Translations under genes and position numbers: made by a program | From: Acidimicrobiaceae bacterium | Lineage (GTDB): Bacteria > Actinomycetota > Acidimicrobiia > Acidimicrobiales > Ilumatobacteraceae | DNA length: 64,000 nt | Assembly (NCBI GenBank): GCA_016722025.1 | Contig: JADKGZ010000014.1 | Location: 1 to 64,000, forward strand | Direction: 5' to 3' | The notes under the pieces: generated by a model | Database searches by the model: none | Told to the model about the DNA's origin: nothing | Seen by the model: the letters and a program-made list of their open reading frames with translations, nothing else | In this document: positions 30,412 to 45,334 of the stretch, one piece after another | Position numbering within the stretch: the first letter of the stretch is position 1 | Layout: each line of letters opens with the position of its first letter

Positions 30412-31461
30412 TCAGGGTTGCGACACTCGAAACACGGTGCTCGGGCCTTCCAGCACCACCATCTCGCCCGGCGCGAGGTAGGCGGCCTCGCCGTGGTGCA
30501 ACGGGCCGGCATCGCCGCTGGTGCACAGCAGCAGCTCGCGCCCGCGGGCGGTGTGCGGCATCGAGCCGACGACCTCGAAGCGCCACAGCTCGAAGGGCTG
30601 GTTTGGGGTGGGGTAGCGCCAGCGGCCGGGAAGTTCTTCCACCGGGCGCACCACAGGGTGGGGGAGCGCGTCGAACCGCAGCACCTCCAGCAGCTCGTCG
30701 ACGTCGACGTGCTTGCGGGTGAGGCCGCCGCGCACCACGTTGTCGCTGGCGCCCATGATCTCCACGCCCACCCCGTGGAGGTAGGCGTGCAGGTTGCCCG
30801 GCCCGAGGAAGATCGCCTCGCCCGGCTGCAGCAGCACTCGATTGAGCAGCAACGTGATGGCAACGCTGGGTTCGCCCGGGTACAGCGTGTCGAGCCGGGT
30901 GACCAGAGCGGCCTCGGCCAGCTGCGGCTGTGCCGTGCACGCAGTGATGGTGGGCAACGGATCGAGGGTGCCTCGGTACAACCCGGCGACCGTTGCCCGC
31001 AGGCCGTCGTGGCGCAGCGCAAGTGCCAGGTCGTGCGCGCCGATGCGGTGCAGCAACGCTTCGGTGTCGCCGGCCGGGCGAAAGCCGCACAACGTGTCGA
31101 AAGGAGTGAGCGCGCACAGCAGCTCGGGCTTCGCGAACGGGTCGCGGTAGATGCGGTGGGCATCGCCGAGCTCGATGCCCTCGGCCTGCTCGCGGGCGAA
31201 GCCGGCCTCCGCGGTGGCAGTGTCGGGGTGGGTCTGCAGCGACAGCGGCTCGGCGGCGGCGAGCAGCTTCAGCAGGTAAGGCAGCTCGCCGGCCACCGAC
31301 GCCAGCGTGGCCCCGCCATCGAGGTGCGCCGGCGCCGCCGGGTGTGTACCCAACCACCACTCGGCCCAGGGCAGCCCATCCGCGGAGCGACCGAGGATGT
31401 GCGGGATTGCCGTCGGGTCGCCCCATGCGTAGTGCTGGGCGACCCCGCGGATCTGACGCAT
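30412..31461 (-). CDS. manA: Mannose-6-phosphate isomerase, type I
   Basis: 349 residues, cupin. Interconverts mannose-6-P and fructose-6-P. Zinc-site motifs: LSLQTHPD (Gln/His), FAKPELLCAL (Glu) and GNLHAYLHGVGVEIMGASDNVVRGGLTRKH (read in two parts: GNLHAYLHG and MGASDNVVRGG). TATGGT lies 6 nt before the ATG. Confidence 0.92.
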   Translation of the reverse strand: MRQIRGVAQHYAWGDPTAIPHILGRSADGLPWAEWWLGTHPAAPAHLDGGATLASVAGELPYLLKLLAAAEPLSLQTHPDTATAEAGFAREQAEGIELGDAHRIYRDPFAKPELLCALTPFDTLCGFRPAGDTEALLHRIGAHDLALALRHDGLRATVAGLYRGTLDPLPTITACTAQPQLAEAALVTRLDTLYPGEPSVAITLLLNRVLLQPGEAIFLGPGNLHAYLHGVGVEIMGASDNVVRGGLTRKHVDVDELLEVLRFDALPHPVVRPVEELPGRWRYPTPNQPFELWRFEVVGSMPHTARGRELLLCTSGDAGPLHHGEAAYLAPGEMVVLEGPSTVFRVSQP

Positions 31462-31467
31462 CAGGCA

Positions 31468-31473
31468 ACCATA
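31468..31473 (-). promoter_or_regulatory. -10-like box of manA
   Basis: TATGGT on the minus strand, 6 nt before the ATG at 31461. Confidence 0.4.
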
Positions 31474-31491
31474 CCGGTGGGGTTGCGGCAG

Positions 31492-31507
31492 CGGTTCAGA
31501 AGAGCCG
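31492..31507 (-). terminator. Hairpin over the nucS stop codon
   Basis: A 6-bp stem (cggttc with gagccg, one wobble) and a 4-nt loop; the stop at 31496-31498 overlaps the stem-loop junction. Confidence 0.3.
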
Positions 31508-32155
31508 GAGCTCGTCGGGCTTCATGCCGCGCAGCTCGTCGTAGTCCACTTCCACGACCCGAAAGCCGCGCGCTTCCGCCAGCACACGCGCCTGCGGCTT
31601 CACCGACTGGGCCACGAACACACCGCGCACGCTGCCCAGCGACGAGTCGAGGTGCAGGCGTTCGATGTAACGGGCGAGTTGCTCGACACCGTCGATGTCG
31701 CCACGCCGCTTCACCTCGATGGCCACCACCTGGCCGCCGGTGTCGCGGCACACCAGGTCGATCGGCCCGATGGCCGTCGGGTACTCGCGTCGCACCAGCG
31801 TGAGGCCGTCTTCGATGGCGTGCGGCGAGGCCGCCAGCAGCGCTTGCAGGTGCGCTTCCACTCCGTCCTTCTGCAGCCCGGGGTCGTCGCCGAACTCGTG
31901 CGCGGTCTCGGTGAGCACCTCGAGCAGGGTGATCGTGAGCTCTTCACCCTTGGGGTTGGTGACCGTCCAGTGGTCGCCGTGATCGACCAATGTGTTGGGC
32001 GCGTTCATCCAGTTCAACGGCTTGTACGCGCCGCCATCGGCGTGGATGGCGACGCACCCATCGGCCTTCACCATGATCAACCGAACGGCCTCGGGGAGGT
32101 GGGCATCGAGGCGACCCCGGTAGTCGACGGTGCAGCGGGCCACGACAAGACGCAT
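31496..32155 (-). CDS. nucS: Endonuclease NucS (EndoMS), mismatch repair
   Basis: 219 residues. The N-terminal beta-sandwich DNA-binding domain is followed by a RecB-like nuclease domain with GPIDLVCRD and AIEVKRRGDIDG (Asp/Glu/Lys active site) and the QLARYIE motif. In actinobacteria lacking MutS/MutL it cuts mismatched DNA. The C-terminal PDELRLF matches a clamp-interaction tail of the type used by NucS. Confidence 0.92.
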   Translation of the reverse strand: MRLVVARCTVDYRGRLDAHLPEAVRLIMVKADGCVAIHADGGAYKPLNWMNAPNTLVDHGDHWTVTNPKGEELTITLLEVLTETAHEFGDDPGLQKDGVEAHLQALLAASPHAIEDGLTLVRREYPTAIGPIDLVCRDTGGQVVAIEVKRRGDIDGVEQLARYIERLHLDSSLGSVRGVFVAQSVKPQARVLAEARGFRVVEVDYDELRGMKPDELRLF

Positions 32156-32162
32156 TGCACCG

Positions 32163-32168
32163 ACGGTA
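32163..32168 (-). promoter_or_regulatory. -10-like box of nucS
   Basis: TACCGT on the minus strand, 7 nt before the ATG at 32155. Confidence 0.4.
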
Positions 32169-32261
32169 GCGCCGCGCGCGCCGTACCAGGATCAACCACG
32201 TTGTGATCGGCCGACCAGACGGCGCGGCCTGCGGGTTGCGGGCACGCGAACTGCCGCGCGG

Positions 32262-32280
32262 CGGCGCCCGGAGGGCGCCG
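32262..32280 (-). terminator. GC hairpin downstream of the ABC1 kinase gene
   Basis: Perfect 8-bp stem (cggcgccc with gggcgccg) and a 3-nt loop, 20-40 nt past the ABC1 stop. A weaker 5-bp stem (32294-32309) surrounds the stop itself. No U tract. Confidence 0.4.
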
Positions 32281-32300
32281 AGCCCTGAGGGGGGCCCGGG

Positions 32301-33889
32301 TCAGCGGGCGACGTGGTCGCGCATGCGCCTCTGGATCAGCTCGCGGCGAGCCTGCAGCTCGCGGTACGTGAGCTGATCGGTGTCGGTGTCGACGCCGAAG
32401 CTGGCTTTGACGCCGTCCATGTTGATGGCGACCGCCGTGTGGTCGATGCCCAACTCGCGACCCAGGCGTTCGCCGTGACGCTCGGCGAACATCAGCGAGA
32501 TCTTGCCGATCTCGCCCAGCAGGTCGAGGTCGGGTGCCAACCTGGCCATGGCCCCATCGAGGAACACCATGTTCTTCACGTAGAGCATCAGCTCCTTGGG
32601 CAGCTTGGCGCCGTAGCCGAGCAGGGCCTTGACCACACGCTGCACCTCGGCGACCAGCTCCTCGCCGGTGAGCGTGGTGGGGTCGACAGTCGGTTGGTCG
32701 AGCCGGAGGTCTTTGATCACCGCGTCGAGGTCGGTGTCGGCCGGCAGCGCGCCCAGGTCGCGCATGGCGGCCATCTGGCCCTTCACGTCGTTGGTGGTGG
32801 CCCCCAGCATCATCCGCAGGAAGGCGAGGCGGCGATCGCCACTGAGGCGGCCGACGATGCCGAAGTCGAGCAGCGCGGTGCGGCCGTCGGGTAGCACGAA
32901 CAGGTTGCCGCCGTGCAGGTCGCCGTGGAACACGCCGTAGACCATGGCGCCCTCCATGAGCGCCACCATCGCGGTGCGCACCACTTCCTCGGTGTCGATG
33001 CCCGCGTCCTTCATGCCGGCCACGTCGTCGAAGTTGAAGCCCTGCAGCTTCTGCATCACCAGCACGCGCCGAGTGACCAGCGTGGGGTGGGGGCGGGGCA
33101 CCACGTAGCCGTGGTTGCCCAGCTCGTGCAGCATGGCCGCGATGTCGATCATGTTGGCCGCTTCCATGCGGAAGTCGAGCTCTTCCACGATCGTCTCGGC
33201 GAACAGCTCGACCAGCGCCGGCGGGTTGGCCAGCGAGGCAATGGGGATGCGGCCCACCAGGAACGGCGCCAACCACGCCATGACCCGCAGGTCCTTGCGC
33301 ACCAGGCCGGCCACGCTGGGGCGCTGCACCTTCACCACCACTTCCTCGCCCGTGAGCAAGGTGGCGGCATGCACCTGGGCGATGGAGGCGGCCGCCAGCG
33401 GCGTGCGATCGAAGGAGGCGAACACGTCTTCCAGGCGCGCGCCCAGGTCGGCTTCCACCACCACGCGCACGGTGTCGAACGGCTCGGCCGGCACCTGGTC
33501 GCGGCACTTCTTGAACTCGTTCACCAGCTCCGCGGGGAACAGGCCTTCACCGCTGGAGATGATCTGGCCGAGCTTGATGTACGTGGGCCCCAGCTGCTCG
33601 GCGGCCTTGCGCAGCCGCAAGGAGATCTCGGCTCGGCTGGCTTCGGGCGTAGCGAAGTGGCCACGCTTCTTGCGCACCATCCACGGCGTCACCGCGGCGG
33701 AGAGCACCCGCACGACGCGTACGACGCGCCCCCCGGGCGGCATCTTGCCGGCCTTGGTGAGCGCCGGTACCTCTGCCTGCGCGCGCGCAGATCTGCCGCC
33801 AACGGCAGCCAGCGGATGGCATCACGCTGCAGCGTCCACGGGCCTTCCTCTGTGAACGCGGCCCAGCCTCGGTCTTCCAACACACTCAT
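32301..33889 (-). CDS. ABC1/UbiB family atypical kinase, frameshifted near its start
   Basis: The conserved core has QLGPTYIKLGQIISSG, the Ala-rich nucleotide loop AAASIAQVHAA, VKVQRPSV, HGDLHGGNLF and LLDFGIVGR. UbiB-type proteins have been linked to quinone or lipid metabolism. The main frame would start at 33743, but a clean upstream frame (MSVLEDRGWAAFTEEG, ATG at 33889) joins it through a frame break near 33785 in a CGCGCGC run, restoring AEVPALTKAGKMPPG. The two C-terminal TM helices of ubiquinone-type UbiB are not obvious. Confidence 0.85.
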
Positions 33890-33976
33890 GCCCTGCATGA
33901 TCGCAGCGAAACTGCCGACTCGCCACGCCAACGACGTGCCGGGTGACACGGGTCAGCGCTGATGACGGCGGGTGGC

Positions 33977-33982
33977 TATCAT
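33977..33982 (+). promoter_or_regulatory. Possible -10 box for the PEP-swivelling-domain gene
   Basis: TATCAT, 33 nt before the ATG at 34016, leaving room for a GGGGGG ribosome site. Confidence 0.3.
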
Positions 33983-34015
33983 CCGGCCGGCCATCCGATT
34001 GTCTGGGGGGACACC

Positions 34016-35682
34016 ATGGGCGACAAGTACTACGTCACGGACACGTCGCTGTCCGCGCGTTTCCCATCTACACCCGAGCCAACGTGGGCGAGGTCTTCCC
34101 CGACCCGGTCACGCCGCTCACCAGCTCCACCGCGCTCTACGAAGCCGAGCTCGGCTGGCGCGATGCATGGGTGCGGATGGGCGCGTTCGATGCCGACGAG
34201 TTTCCTCCCGACGACTTCTGCCAGCTCGGTGTGCAAGGTGGGTACTGCTACCTCAATGCGTCGCTGATCCGGCTCTTCGGCGAACGTGCGCCCGGCCTCA
34301 GCTGGCAGACCATGGACGAGCAGTTCTTCGGCGCGCAGCCGGGCATACCGCCGTACGAGCAGATGGACGGCGATGTTCGCCCGGATCTGGGAGAGAAGAT
34401 CGGCGCCACTTTTGCCTGGGTCTTCGGCCAGCACAGTCTCAGCGATCTCACCGAGCTGACCGACGACCGCAACGACACCAAGGCACTGCGCGACGATCGA
34501 CCCGACCTGTCGTCGCTGAGCAACGAGCAGCTGTGGGCGCGCTTTCTCGAGATGGTGCCGTGGCACCGCAAGATGTTCGGCCACCACCTGTTCACCACCT
34601 ACATGGCCACTGTGCCGGTGGGCGCGATCAGTGCCGTCGCCACCGCGGTGGGCCGGCCCGACCTGATCATGCCCATCATCGCCGGCATCGGCGAGGTCGA
34701 CTCGGCAGAACCCAGCCATGCGATGTGGGCGCTGTCGCGGATGCCGCTCGGTTCCCCTCAGTTCGATGCAGCGTTCAGTGCCTTTCTCTACGAGTACGGC
34801 AGTCGCGGCCCCAACGAGTGGGAGGCACGCTCGGCCAGCTGGGAGACCCGTCCGGCGCTGGCGTTGGCGGCCATCGACCGCATGCGGGTGTCGCCCGACA
34901 GCGCCGACCCTGCGGGCCATCACGCCCAACGGGCCGCCGAACGCGAAGTCGCTTCCGCCGAACTGCTGGCGATGGTGGCAGCAGATCCGGCCACCCACGG
35001 GCAGCTGGCGGCCGCCATCGCCTGCTCGAAGGCCTGGTTGCCCGGGCGCGAGCGCACCAAGACCAACAACATCCGCGTCGTCCACGAGATGCGGATGGCG
35101 ATGCGGGAGATCGGGCGGCGGATGGTGGAGGCCGGCGTGTTCGACGAGATCGAGGACTTCGGCTTCATCACCAAGGACGAGATGCCGTCCTTCCTCGCTC
35201 ACCCGGGCGCGATGTCGGCGACGGTGCGCGAGCGACGCGCCGAGTACATGCGGCTCGAGCAGCTGGAGCCGCCGTTCGTGTTCGTCGGCCGCACCGACGG
35301 CCCCGACACGTGGCCTCGTCGCGATGCGGCCGTCGCCAACGGTCTTACCGCCGGCGACGTGCTGGCCGGCATGCCCGGTTGCCCAGGGCAGGCCGAAGGC
35401 ATCGCCCGGGTCGTGCTCGACTCGAACGATCCGTTCGCGCTCGAGCCGGGTGACATCTTGATCGCACCGATCACCGACCCGTCGTGGACGCCACTGTTCG
35501 TGCCGGCGGCGGGTGTGGTGGTCGATGTCGGGGCACCGCTCAGCCACGCCATCATCGTCAGTCGCGAGTTGGGCATTCCGTGCGTCATCAGCGCGACGGG
35601 TGCCACCCGCCGCATCCCCAACGGTGCCCGCGTCCGCGTCGACGGCAGCACCGGCGTGGTGACGGTGCTCGAACTGCCCTGA
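34016..35682 (+). CDS. Large protein with C-terminal PEP-utiliser swivelling phosphohistidine domain, frameshifted
   Basis: About 555 residues. The C-terminal 100 residues are a PEP-utilizers mobile domain: LAGMPGCPGQAEGIARVV, ILIAPITDPSWTPLF and PLSHAIIVSRELGIPCV, with the phospho-accepting His in LSHA. The first 450 residues show no ATP-grasp motif I can recognise, and no PPDK-N partner gene is adjacent, so the phosphate donor is unclear. Rifampin-phosphotransferase-like and phenylphosphate-synthase-like proteins share this domain. A missing C in the CCC at 34063-34065 breaks the frame 16 codons in (restored: SARFPIYTRANVGEVFPDP). Confidence 0.8.
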
Positions 35683-35726
35683 CGCACCGGTACCGCTCGA
35701 CCCATGGCGCCGCGAGCGTGGAGGGG

Positions 35727-35732
35727 TACCGT
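35727..35732 (+). promoter_or_regulatory. -10-like box of the MFS gene
   Basis: TACCGT, 6 nt before the GTG at 35739; supports GTG as the start. Confidence 0.4.
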
Positions 35733-35738
35733 CGCTGA

Positions 35739-39785
<4,047 letters not shown>

Positions 39786-39788
39786 GGG

Positions 39789-41675
39789 TCAGAACCCTTC
39801 GCCGTGCGCGTGATCGCACAGACGCTCTTCGCCGGCGACGATCTGGCCGGCGCCGACACCCTCCAGCGCGGCGAACGGGCCGCACTTGTGCGCGGTGATC
39901 CAGACGTGGATCATCGGTGCCGGCAGGAACTTCACCAGGCCATCCCGGCAACTGCCGTCGGGCTGGGTGATGCCGGCCACCCTTGGTGCCACCGGGTCGG
40001 TGGTGAAGCACAGGTTGTCGTGGATGTGCCACTGCATGAGCGCACCGCCGATGTCGGGCACGTCGGCAAGTGCCACGGTGTCGGGCAGCATGTACATCGC
40101 GCTGAGCAGCTTCTTGGTGCCGTCGGGTTGCGGTTGGTACACCAGGCTCTCCGGGTGATCCGGGTCGAGCGTGATGTCGTCGTTGATCCAGTCCCAGTTG
40201 ATGAAGTGCTCGAAACCGGTGGCGCCGTCGCCGATGCTGTGGAAGCCGGCAGCCTCGGCGTCGGTGTAGTCGCTCCACTGCGGCAGCCGCACGACCGTGA
40301 CCGCAATGAGGTTCTCGGCGGCGGCCTGCTGCTCGGGAGTGACGCCATCGGTGCCCGACAGATCGATCGGCTGCGTGGGGTCGTACGGCTTTGGCGTTGC
40401 GGCGGGTGCGGAGGAGTCGTGGGCGTGCTCGCTGCACAGATCCATGCGCTGGTCCTCGGGGACGGAAGCCTGGCCGGCGCCCACCCCCTCCAGGGCGGCG
40501 AACGGCCCGCACTGGTGAGCCGCGATCCACACGTGCACCATCGGGTTGGCGCCACCGGTGTTGACCCCACGGGCGCACTGGCCGTTGGCGTCGGTGATGC
40601 CCACCACCTTGGCGACGCCGTCAACCAGATCCCAGCACAGGTTGCCGTGGTTGTGCCAGGTCATCAGTGCGCCTGCCCAGCCGGTGAGCTCGGGGTCGTC
40701 GGTGGGCCGGGCGCTGGCGATGAACATCGCTCCGGTGAGCGTTCGCTTGTCGCCGTCGACCTGATAGACGAGCGACTCGGGCTGCGTCGGATCGAGCAGC
40801 ACGTCGTCCTCGATGAGCGAGCTCTTGATGTAGTGCTCCACCCCTGTGCCAGCATCGCCGATGCTCTTGTACCCGTCGGCGATCGCCGTTGCGGTGTCGG
40901 CCCACTTCGGCAAGTCGCGCAACGTGTCCTGGATGAGCTGGTTGGCACGCAGTTGTTGCTCGGTGCTGACGCCGGGTACGCCGGAGAGGTCGATGCCGAC
41001 CGCGGGATCCCACTCGCGCGGCCAACCGGCAGCAGCAACCGGGTCGGCCGTGGTGTCGTGCGCGTGGGCGACGGTGTCGCCAGTGACCGGGTCGACGGTG
41101 GTGTCGTGCGCGTGGGCGACGGTGTCGCCGGTGACCGGGTCGACGGTGGTTGCCTCATCGTGAGCGTGCGCCGTGGTGTCGGAGTGCGAATGCACATGGG
41201 TGCCTCCGGAGAACATCGCCGGCACCGCGAGCGCCGCGATCAGCAACGACGGCATGGCGAGGCGCGTGGGGTTGGCTGCTCGCCAACCCACCAGGCTGGC
41301 GCTGAGCGCAGCGCCGACGGCCACGGCGCCCAGCAAGGCGCACGCGGTGTCGGCGAACTGAGGTGCCTCGCTGACCTCGAGACCGGGGATCCACGAGATG
41401 CCGGTGAGCCGAGTGGCGAGCCAGCCGCCGACTGCGCCCGCGTTGACCGCCGCGACCGCCCAAGCGGCCAAGCGAGTCGGTCGCAGCAGGGCCCAGAGGC
41501 CGACGCCCAGCTGCGCAACCGTCACCACCACGAACAGGCGCGCGAGCTCGGGGTGCTCTGCGTGAATGCCGGTGGCGGCGGCATGGATGGCGCCGGCGCC
41601 CAGTGACGCCATTGCTGCTACGGCGAGGCCTGGCAGGCGGCGCGTGAGGGGAGGATTGAGATGACCGGTCTCCAT
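39789..41675 (-). CDS. Membrane protein with His-rich linker and duplicated His/Cys domain
   Basis: 628 residues, family not recognised. Residues 14-155 form about four to five TM helices. Residues 159-208 are a His-rich linker (THVHSHSD and repeated AHAHDTT). Two copies of a ~175-residue domain follow (228-402 and 437-611), sharing WHxHxNLCW/F, a Cys (367/576), HVWI-AH-CGPFAALEGVGAGQ (read in parts), and EHYI/EHFI. Each copy is followed by a CxxHAH or CDHAH motif. All His and Cys positions are conserved between copies, which points to metal or heme binding outside the membrane; this is inference. TAGGGT lies 6 nt before the ATG. Confidence 0.8.
   Translation of the reverse strand: METGHLNPPLTRRLPGLAVAAMASLGAGAIHAAATGIHAEHPELARLFVVVTVAQLGVGLWALLRPTRLAAWAVAAVNAGAVGGWLATRLTGISWIPGLEVSEAPQFADTACALLGAVAVGAALSASLVGWRAANPTRLAMPSLLIAALAVPAMFSGGTHVHSHSDTTAHAHDEATTVDPVTGDTVAHAHDTTVDPVTGDTVAHAHDTTADPVAAAGWPREWDPAVGIDLSGVPGVSTEQQLRANQLIQDTLRDLPKWADTATAIADGYKSIGDAGTGVEHYIKSSLIEDDVLLDPTQPESLVYQVDGDKRTLTGAMFIASARPTDDPELTGWAGALMTWHNHGNLCWDLVDGVAKVVGITDANGQCARGVNTGGANPMVHVWIAAHQCGPFAALEGVGAGQASVPEDQRMDLCSEHAHDSSAPAATPKPYDPTQPIDLSGTDGVTPEQQAAAENLIAVTVVRLPQWSDYTDAEAAGFHSIGDGATGFEHFINWDWINDDITLDPDHPESLVYQPQPDGTKKLLSAMYMLPDTVALADVPDIGGALMQWHIHDNLCFTTDPVAPRVAGITQPDGSCRDGLVKFLPAPMIHVWITAHKCGPFAALEGVGAGQIVAGEERLCDHAHGEGF
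41050..41147 (-). repeat. 48-bp tandem repeat encoding VDPVTGDTVAHAHDTT
   Basis: Two near-identical 48-base units plus partial flanking copies encode the 16-residue His-bearing linker repeat of the membrane protein. Confidence 0.7.
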
Positions 41676-41681
41676 GTGGAA

Positions 41682-41687
41682 ACCCTA
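41682..41687 (-). promoter_or_regulatory. -10-like box of the His/Cys membrane protein
   Basis: TAGGGT on the minus strand, 6 nt before the ATG at 41675. Confidence 0.45.
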
Positions 41688-41718
41688 GGCGCTGTTGGCT
41701 CGATCGACGTGTCGGGAG

Positions 41719-42540
41719 TCACGGAAACTGTGGCGGCCGCTTGGCCCTGAGCGCCGCCACACCCTCGCGGTACTCGGCGGTGGTCATCGCTCGTTCCAGC
41801 AGCTGCTGCGCATCGCGGATGGCGGCCGCCGGTGAATGATGCAGCAGGTCGCGGTACAGCTGTGCTTTGGTGGTGGCCAGGGCTTGGGGGCCGACACCCG
41901 TCGCGAGGTGCAGCGCGTACTGCTGTGCCGCCGCCAACGTGGCCTCGCCGTCGGCCTCCACGCCGTTCCACATGCCCCATTCGATGGTCTCGGCCGGGGT
42001 GAACACGCGGCCGGACAGCAACAGGTCGGCGGCGCGGGTGACGCCCACGAGCCGAGGCAGCTGCCAGCTCATGCCGTACTCCGCGGGCAGCCCCAGCTTC
42101 GGCGCGGCGGTGGTGAGCCTGGCGGTGGCGGCCCCGAACCGCAGGTCGCAGAAGAGTGCCAGCGCCAGCCCCACACCAGCGCAGGCGCCGTTGACGGCAG
42201 CGATGATGGGGAAGCGCATCGCGAACTGGAACGCGAAGTCGGCGTCGAACTCTGGTGCCACGCCATAGCCGGGCAGCGCCAGGTCGGTGGCGAGGCCGGC
42301 GTCGTAGGCCCCTCGCTCGGCGTGGCCCGCCAGCGCAGCGCTGTCGCCGCCCACGCAGAACGCCGGGGGAGTGCCCGTGACCACCACTGCGCGCACGGCG
42401 GGCAGCGCATCGAGGTGCGCGAGCACCCAGCGGTACTCGCTGTGCATGCGGCCCGTCCACGCGTTGTGCCGGTGCGGTCGGTGCAACCACACCGTGGCAA
42501 CCCGATCGGCGATCTCGAAGCGAACGGCACTGAGGTCCAC
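41719..42540 (-). CDS. Enoyl-CoA hydratase/isomerase family protein
   Basis: 273 residues, crotonase fold, GTG start. Oxyanion-hole stretches: FCVGGDSAALAG and AAVNGACAGVGLALALFCDLRFG; catalytic-region residues include PAEYGMSW. The family adds water across, or isomerises, acyl-CoA double bonds; the substrate is unknown. Third gene of an ettA-cysQ-hydratase run, separated from cysQ by 32 bp. Confidence 0.85.
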   Translation of the reverse strand: MDLSAVRFEIADRVATVWLHRPHRHNAWTGRMHSEYRWVLAHLDALPAVRAVVVTGTPPAFCVGGDSAALAGHAERGAYDAGLATDLALPGYGVAPEFDADFAFQFAMRFPIIAAVNGACAGVGLALALFCDLRFGAATARLTTAAPKLGLPAEYGMSWQLPRLVGVTRAADLLLSGRVFTPAETIEWGMWNGVEADGEATLAAAQQYALHLATGVGPQALATTKAQLYRDLLHHSPAAAIRDAQQLLERAMTTAEYREGVAALRAKRPPQFP

Positions 42541-42572
42541 GACCGCCAGGCTACGTTGCTCGCTCGCTTGGG

Positions 42573-43335
42573 TCAGCGGCGGCGAGCACCGCGCAGTGCC
42601 TGCAACACGTCGTCGGCCAGCTCCTTGCGGCAGACCAGGAAGTCGGGCAGCCACGGGTCGCGGCTCGTTGTAGACCATCGGCGAGCCGTCGATGCGGCTG
42701 ACGTGCAGGCCGGCGGCGAGCGCGACCGCCGCTGGCGCCGCGCTGTCCCACTGGTACATGCCGCCCTCGTGCACGTAGATGTCGGCTTCACCGACCACCA
42801 CAGCCATCGCCTTCGCACCGGCCGAGCCCAGTCGCACGGCATCGCACCCGAGGGCGTTGGCCACCACCACCGCCGCGTAGGGGTTGCGGTTGCGGCTGGT
42901 GACCAGCCGAGGTTGCTCGCGCTGCTGCGGCGGCAGCAGCGGTGCCGGGTCGGTGCTGAACACCAGGTCGAGCGCCGGCAGGCTGACGGCGCCGGCCGCG
43001 AATCGATCGCGCTCCCACAGCGCGACGTGCACCGCCCAATCCGACCGGCCGTGCTCACCGAACTCGTTGGTGCCGTCGAGTGGGTCGACGATCCACACTC
43101 GATCGGCGGTGAATCGGCGGGGGTCTTCCATGCCTTCCTCCGACAGCACTGCATCGTCGGGGCGGGCCTCGGTGAGTGCCTGCAGCAGGAAGCGATGGCT
43201 GGCGAGATCGCCCATGTCCATCAGCTGCCAGGAGGGTGCACCGCGGCCGGTGAGCTCGGCACGCACTCCCATCAGCAGGCGGCCGGCCTCCACTGCCAGC
43301 CGAGTCGCGAGCTCGCAATCGGTCTCGGTGCTCAT
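42573..43335 (-). CDS. cysQ: CysQ-like 3'(2'),5'-bisphosphate nucleotidase, frameshifted
   Basis: Inositol-monophosphatase superfamily. SEEGMEDP and the metal-binding WIVDPLDGTNEFGEHG are present, then a C-terminal MYQWDSAAPAAVA motif. Removes PAP/PAPS made in sulfate assimilation, consistent with the cys cluster 4 kb away. An extra base near 42673 breaks the frame (restored: EPDPWLPDFLVCRKE). Begins 4 bp after the ettA stop. Confidence 0.82.
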
Positions 43336-43339
43336 GCCC

Positions 43340-45016
<1,677 letters not shown>

Positions 45017-45334
45017 GACGAGGTGGCAGGCTAGTGCCGTGCGAGCCAATGGGGTGCAGGTCGGTGTCGTGCAGATCGGTGTCGTGCAGCTCGGTGTCGT
45101 GCAGCTCGGTGTGCTGCGGATCTTCGGCGCCATGCGGATCTTCGGTGTGGTGGTCGCGACATGACGGGCGGGATGGTGCTGCTCCTGTGGCTCGTGGTCG
45201 GCCCGATCGCGCGCCGATCGGCGGCCGGGCTGAGTGGGGGGGGTGCGGCTGGGCGTGACGGGTTGGTGGGCCTGGTGATCGTCTGGTGATGAAGACCGGT
45301 GGGGAGGGCGGGCGGCACCCCACCCCCGCCGCCG
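45017..45334. other. 318-bp divergent intergenic region with minisatellite
   Basis: Holds the ettA promoter, the 15-bp repeat array at 45054-45147 and a G-rich stretch. Open frames on both strands through the repeat are a by-product of its composition; I see no supported gene. Confidence 0.6.
45054..45147 (+). repeat. 15-bp tandem repeat array
   Basis: Four near-perfect copies of gtgcagNtcggtgtc (45054-45113), then two diverged units with tgcggatcttcggc (45114-45147). Lies 38 bp upstream of ettA in the divergent region. Confidence 0.75.

Noticed and set aside
41719..43335. Apparent CysQ-enoyl-CoA hydratase fusion
   Set aside because: An extra base near 42673 removes the cysQ stop from view; both genes have their own start and stop when corrected.
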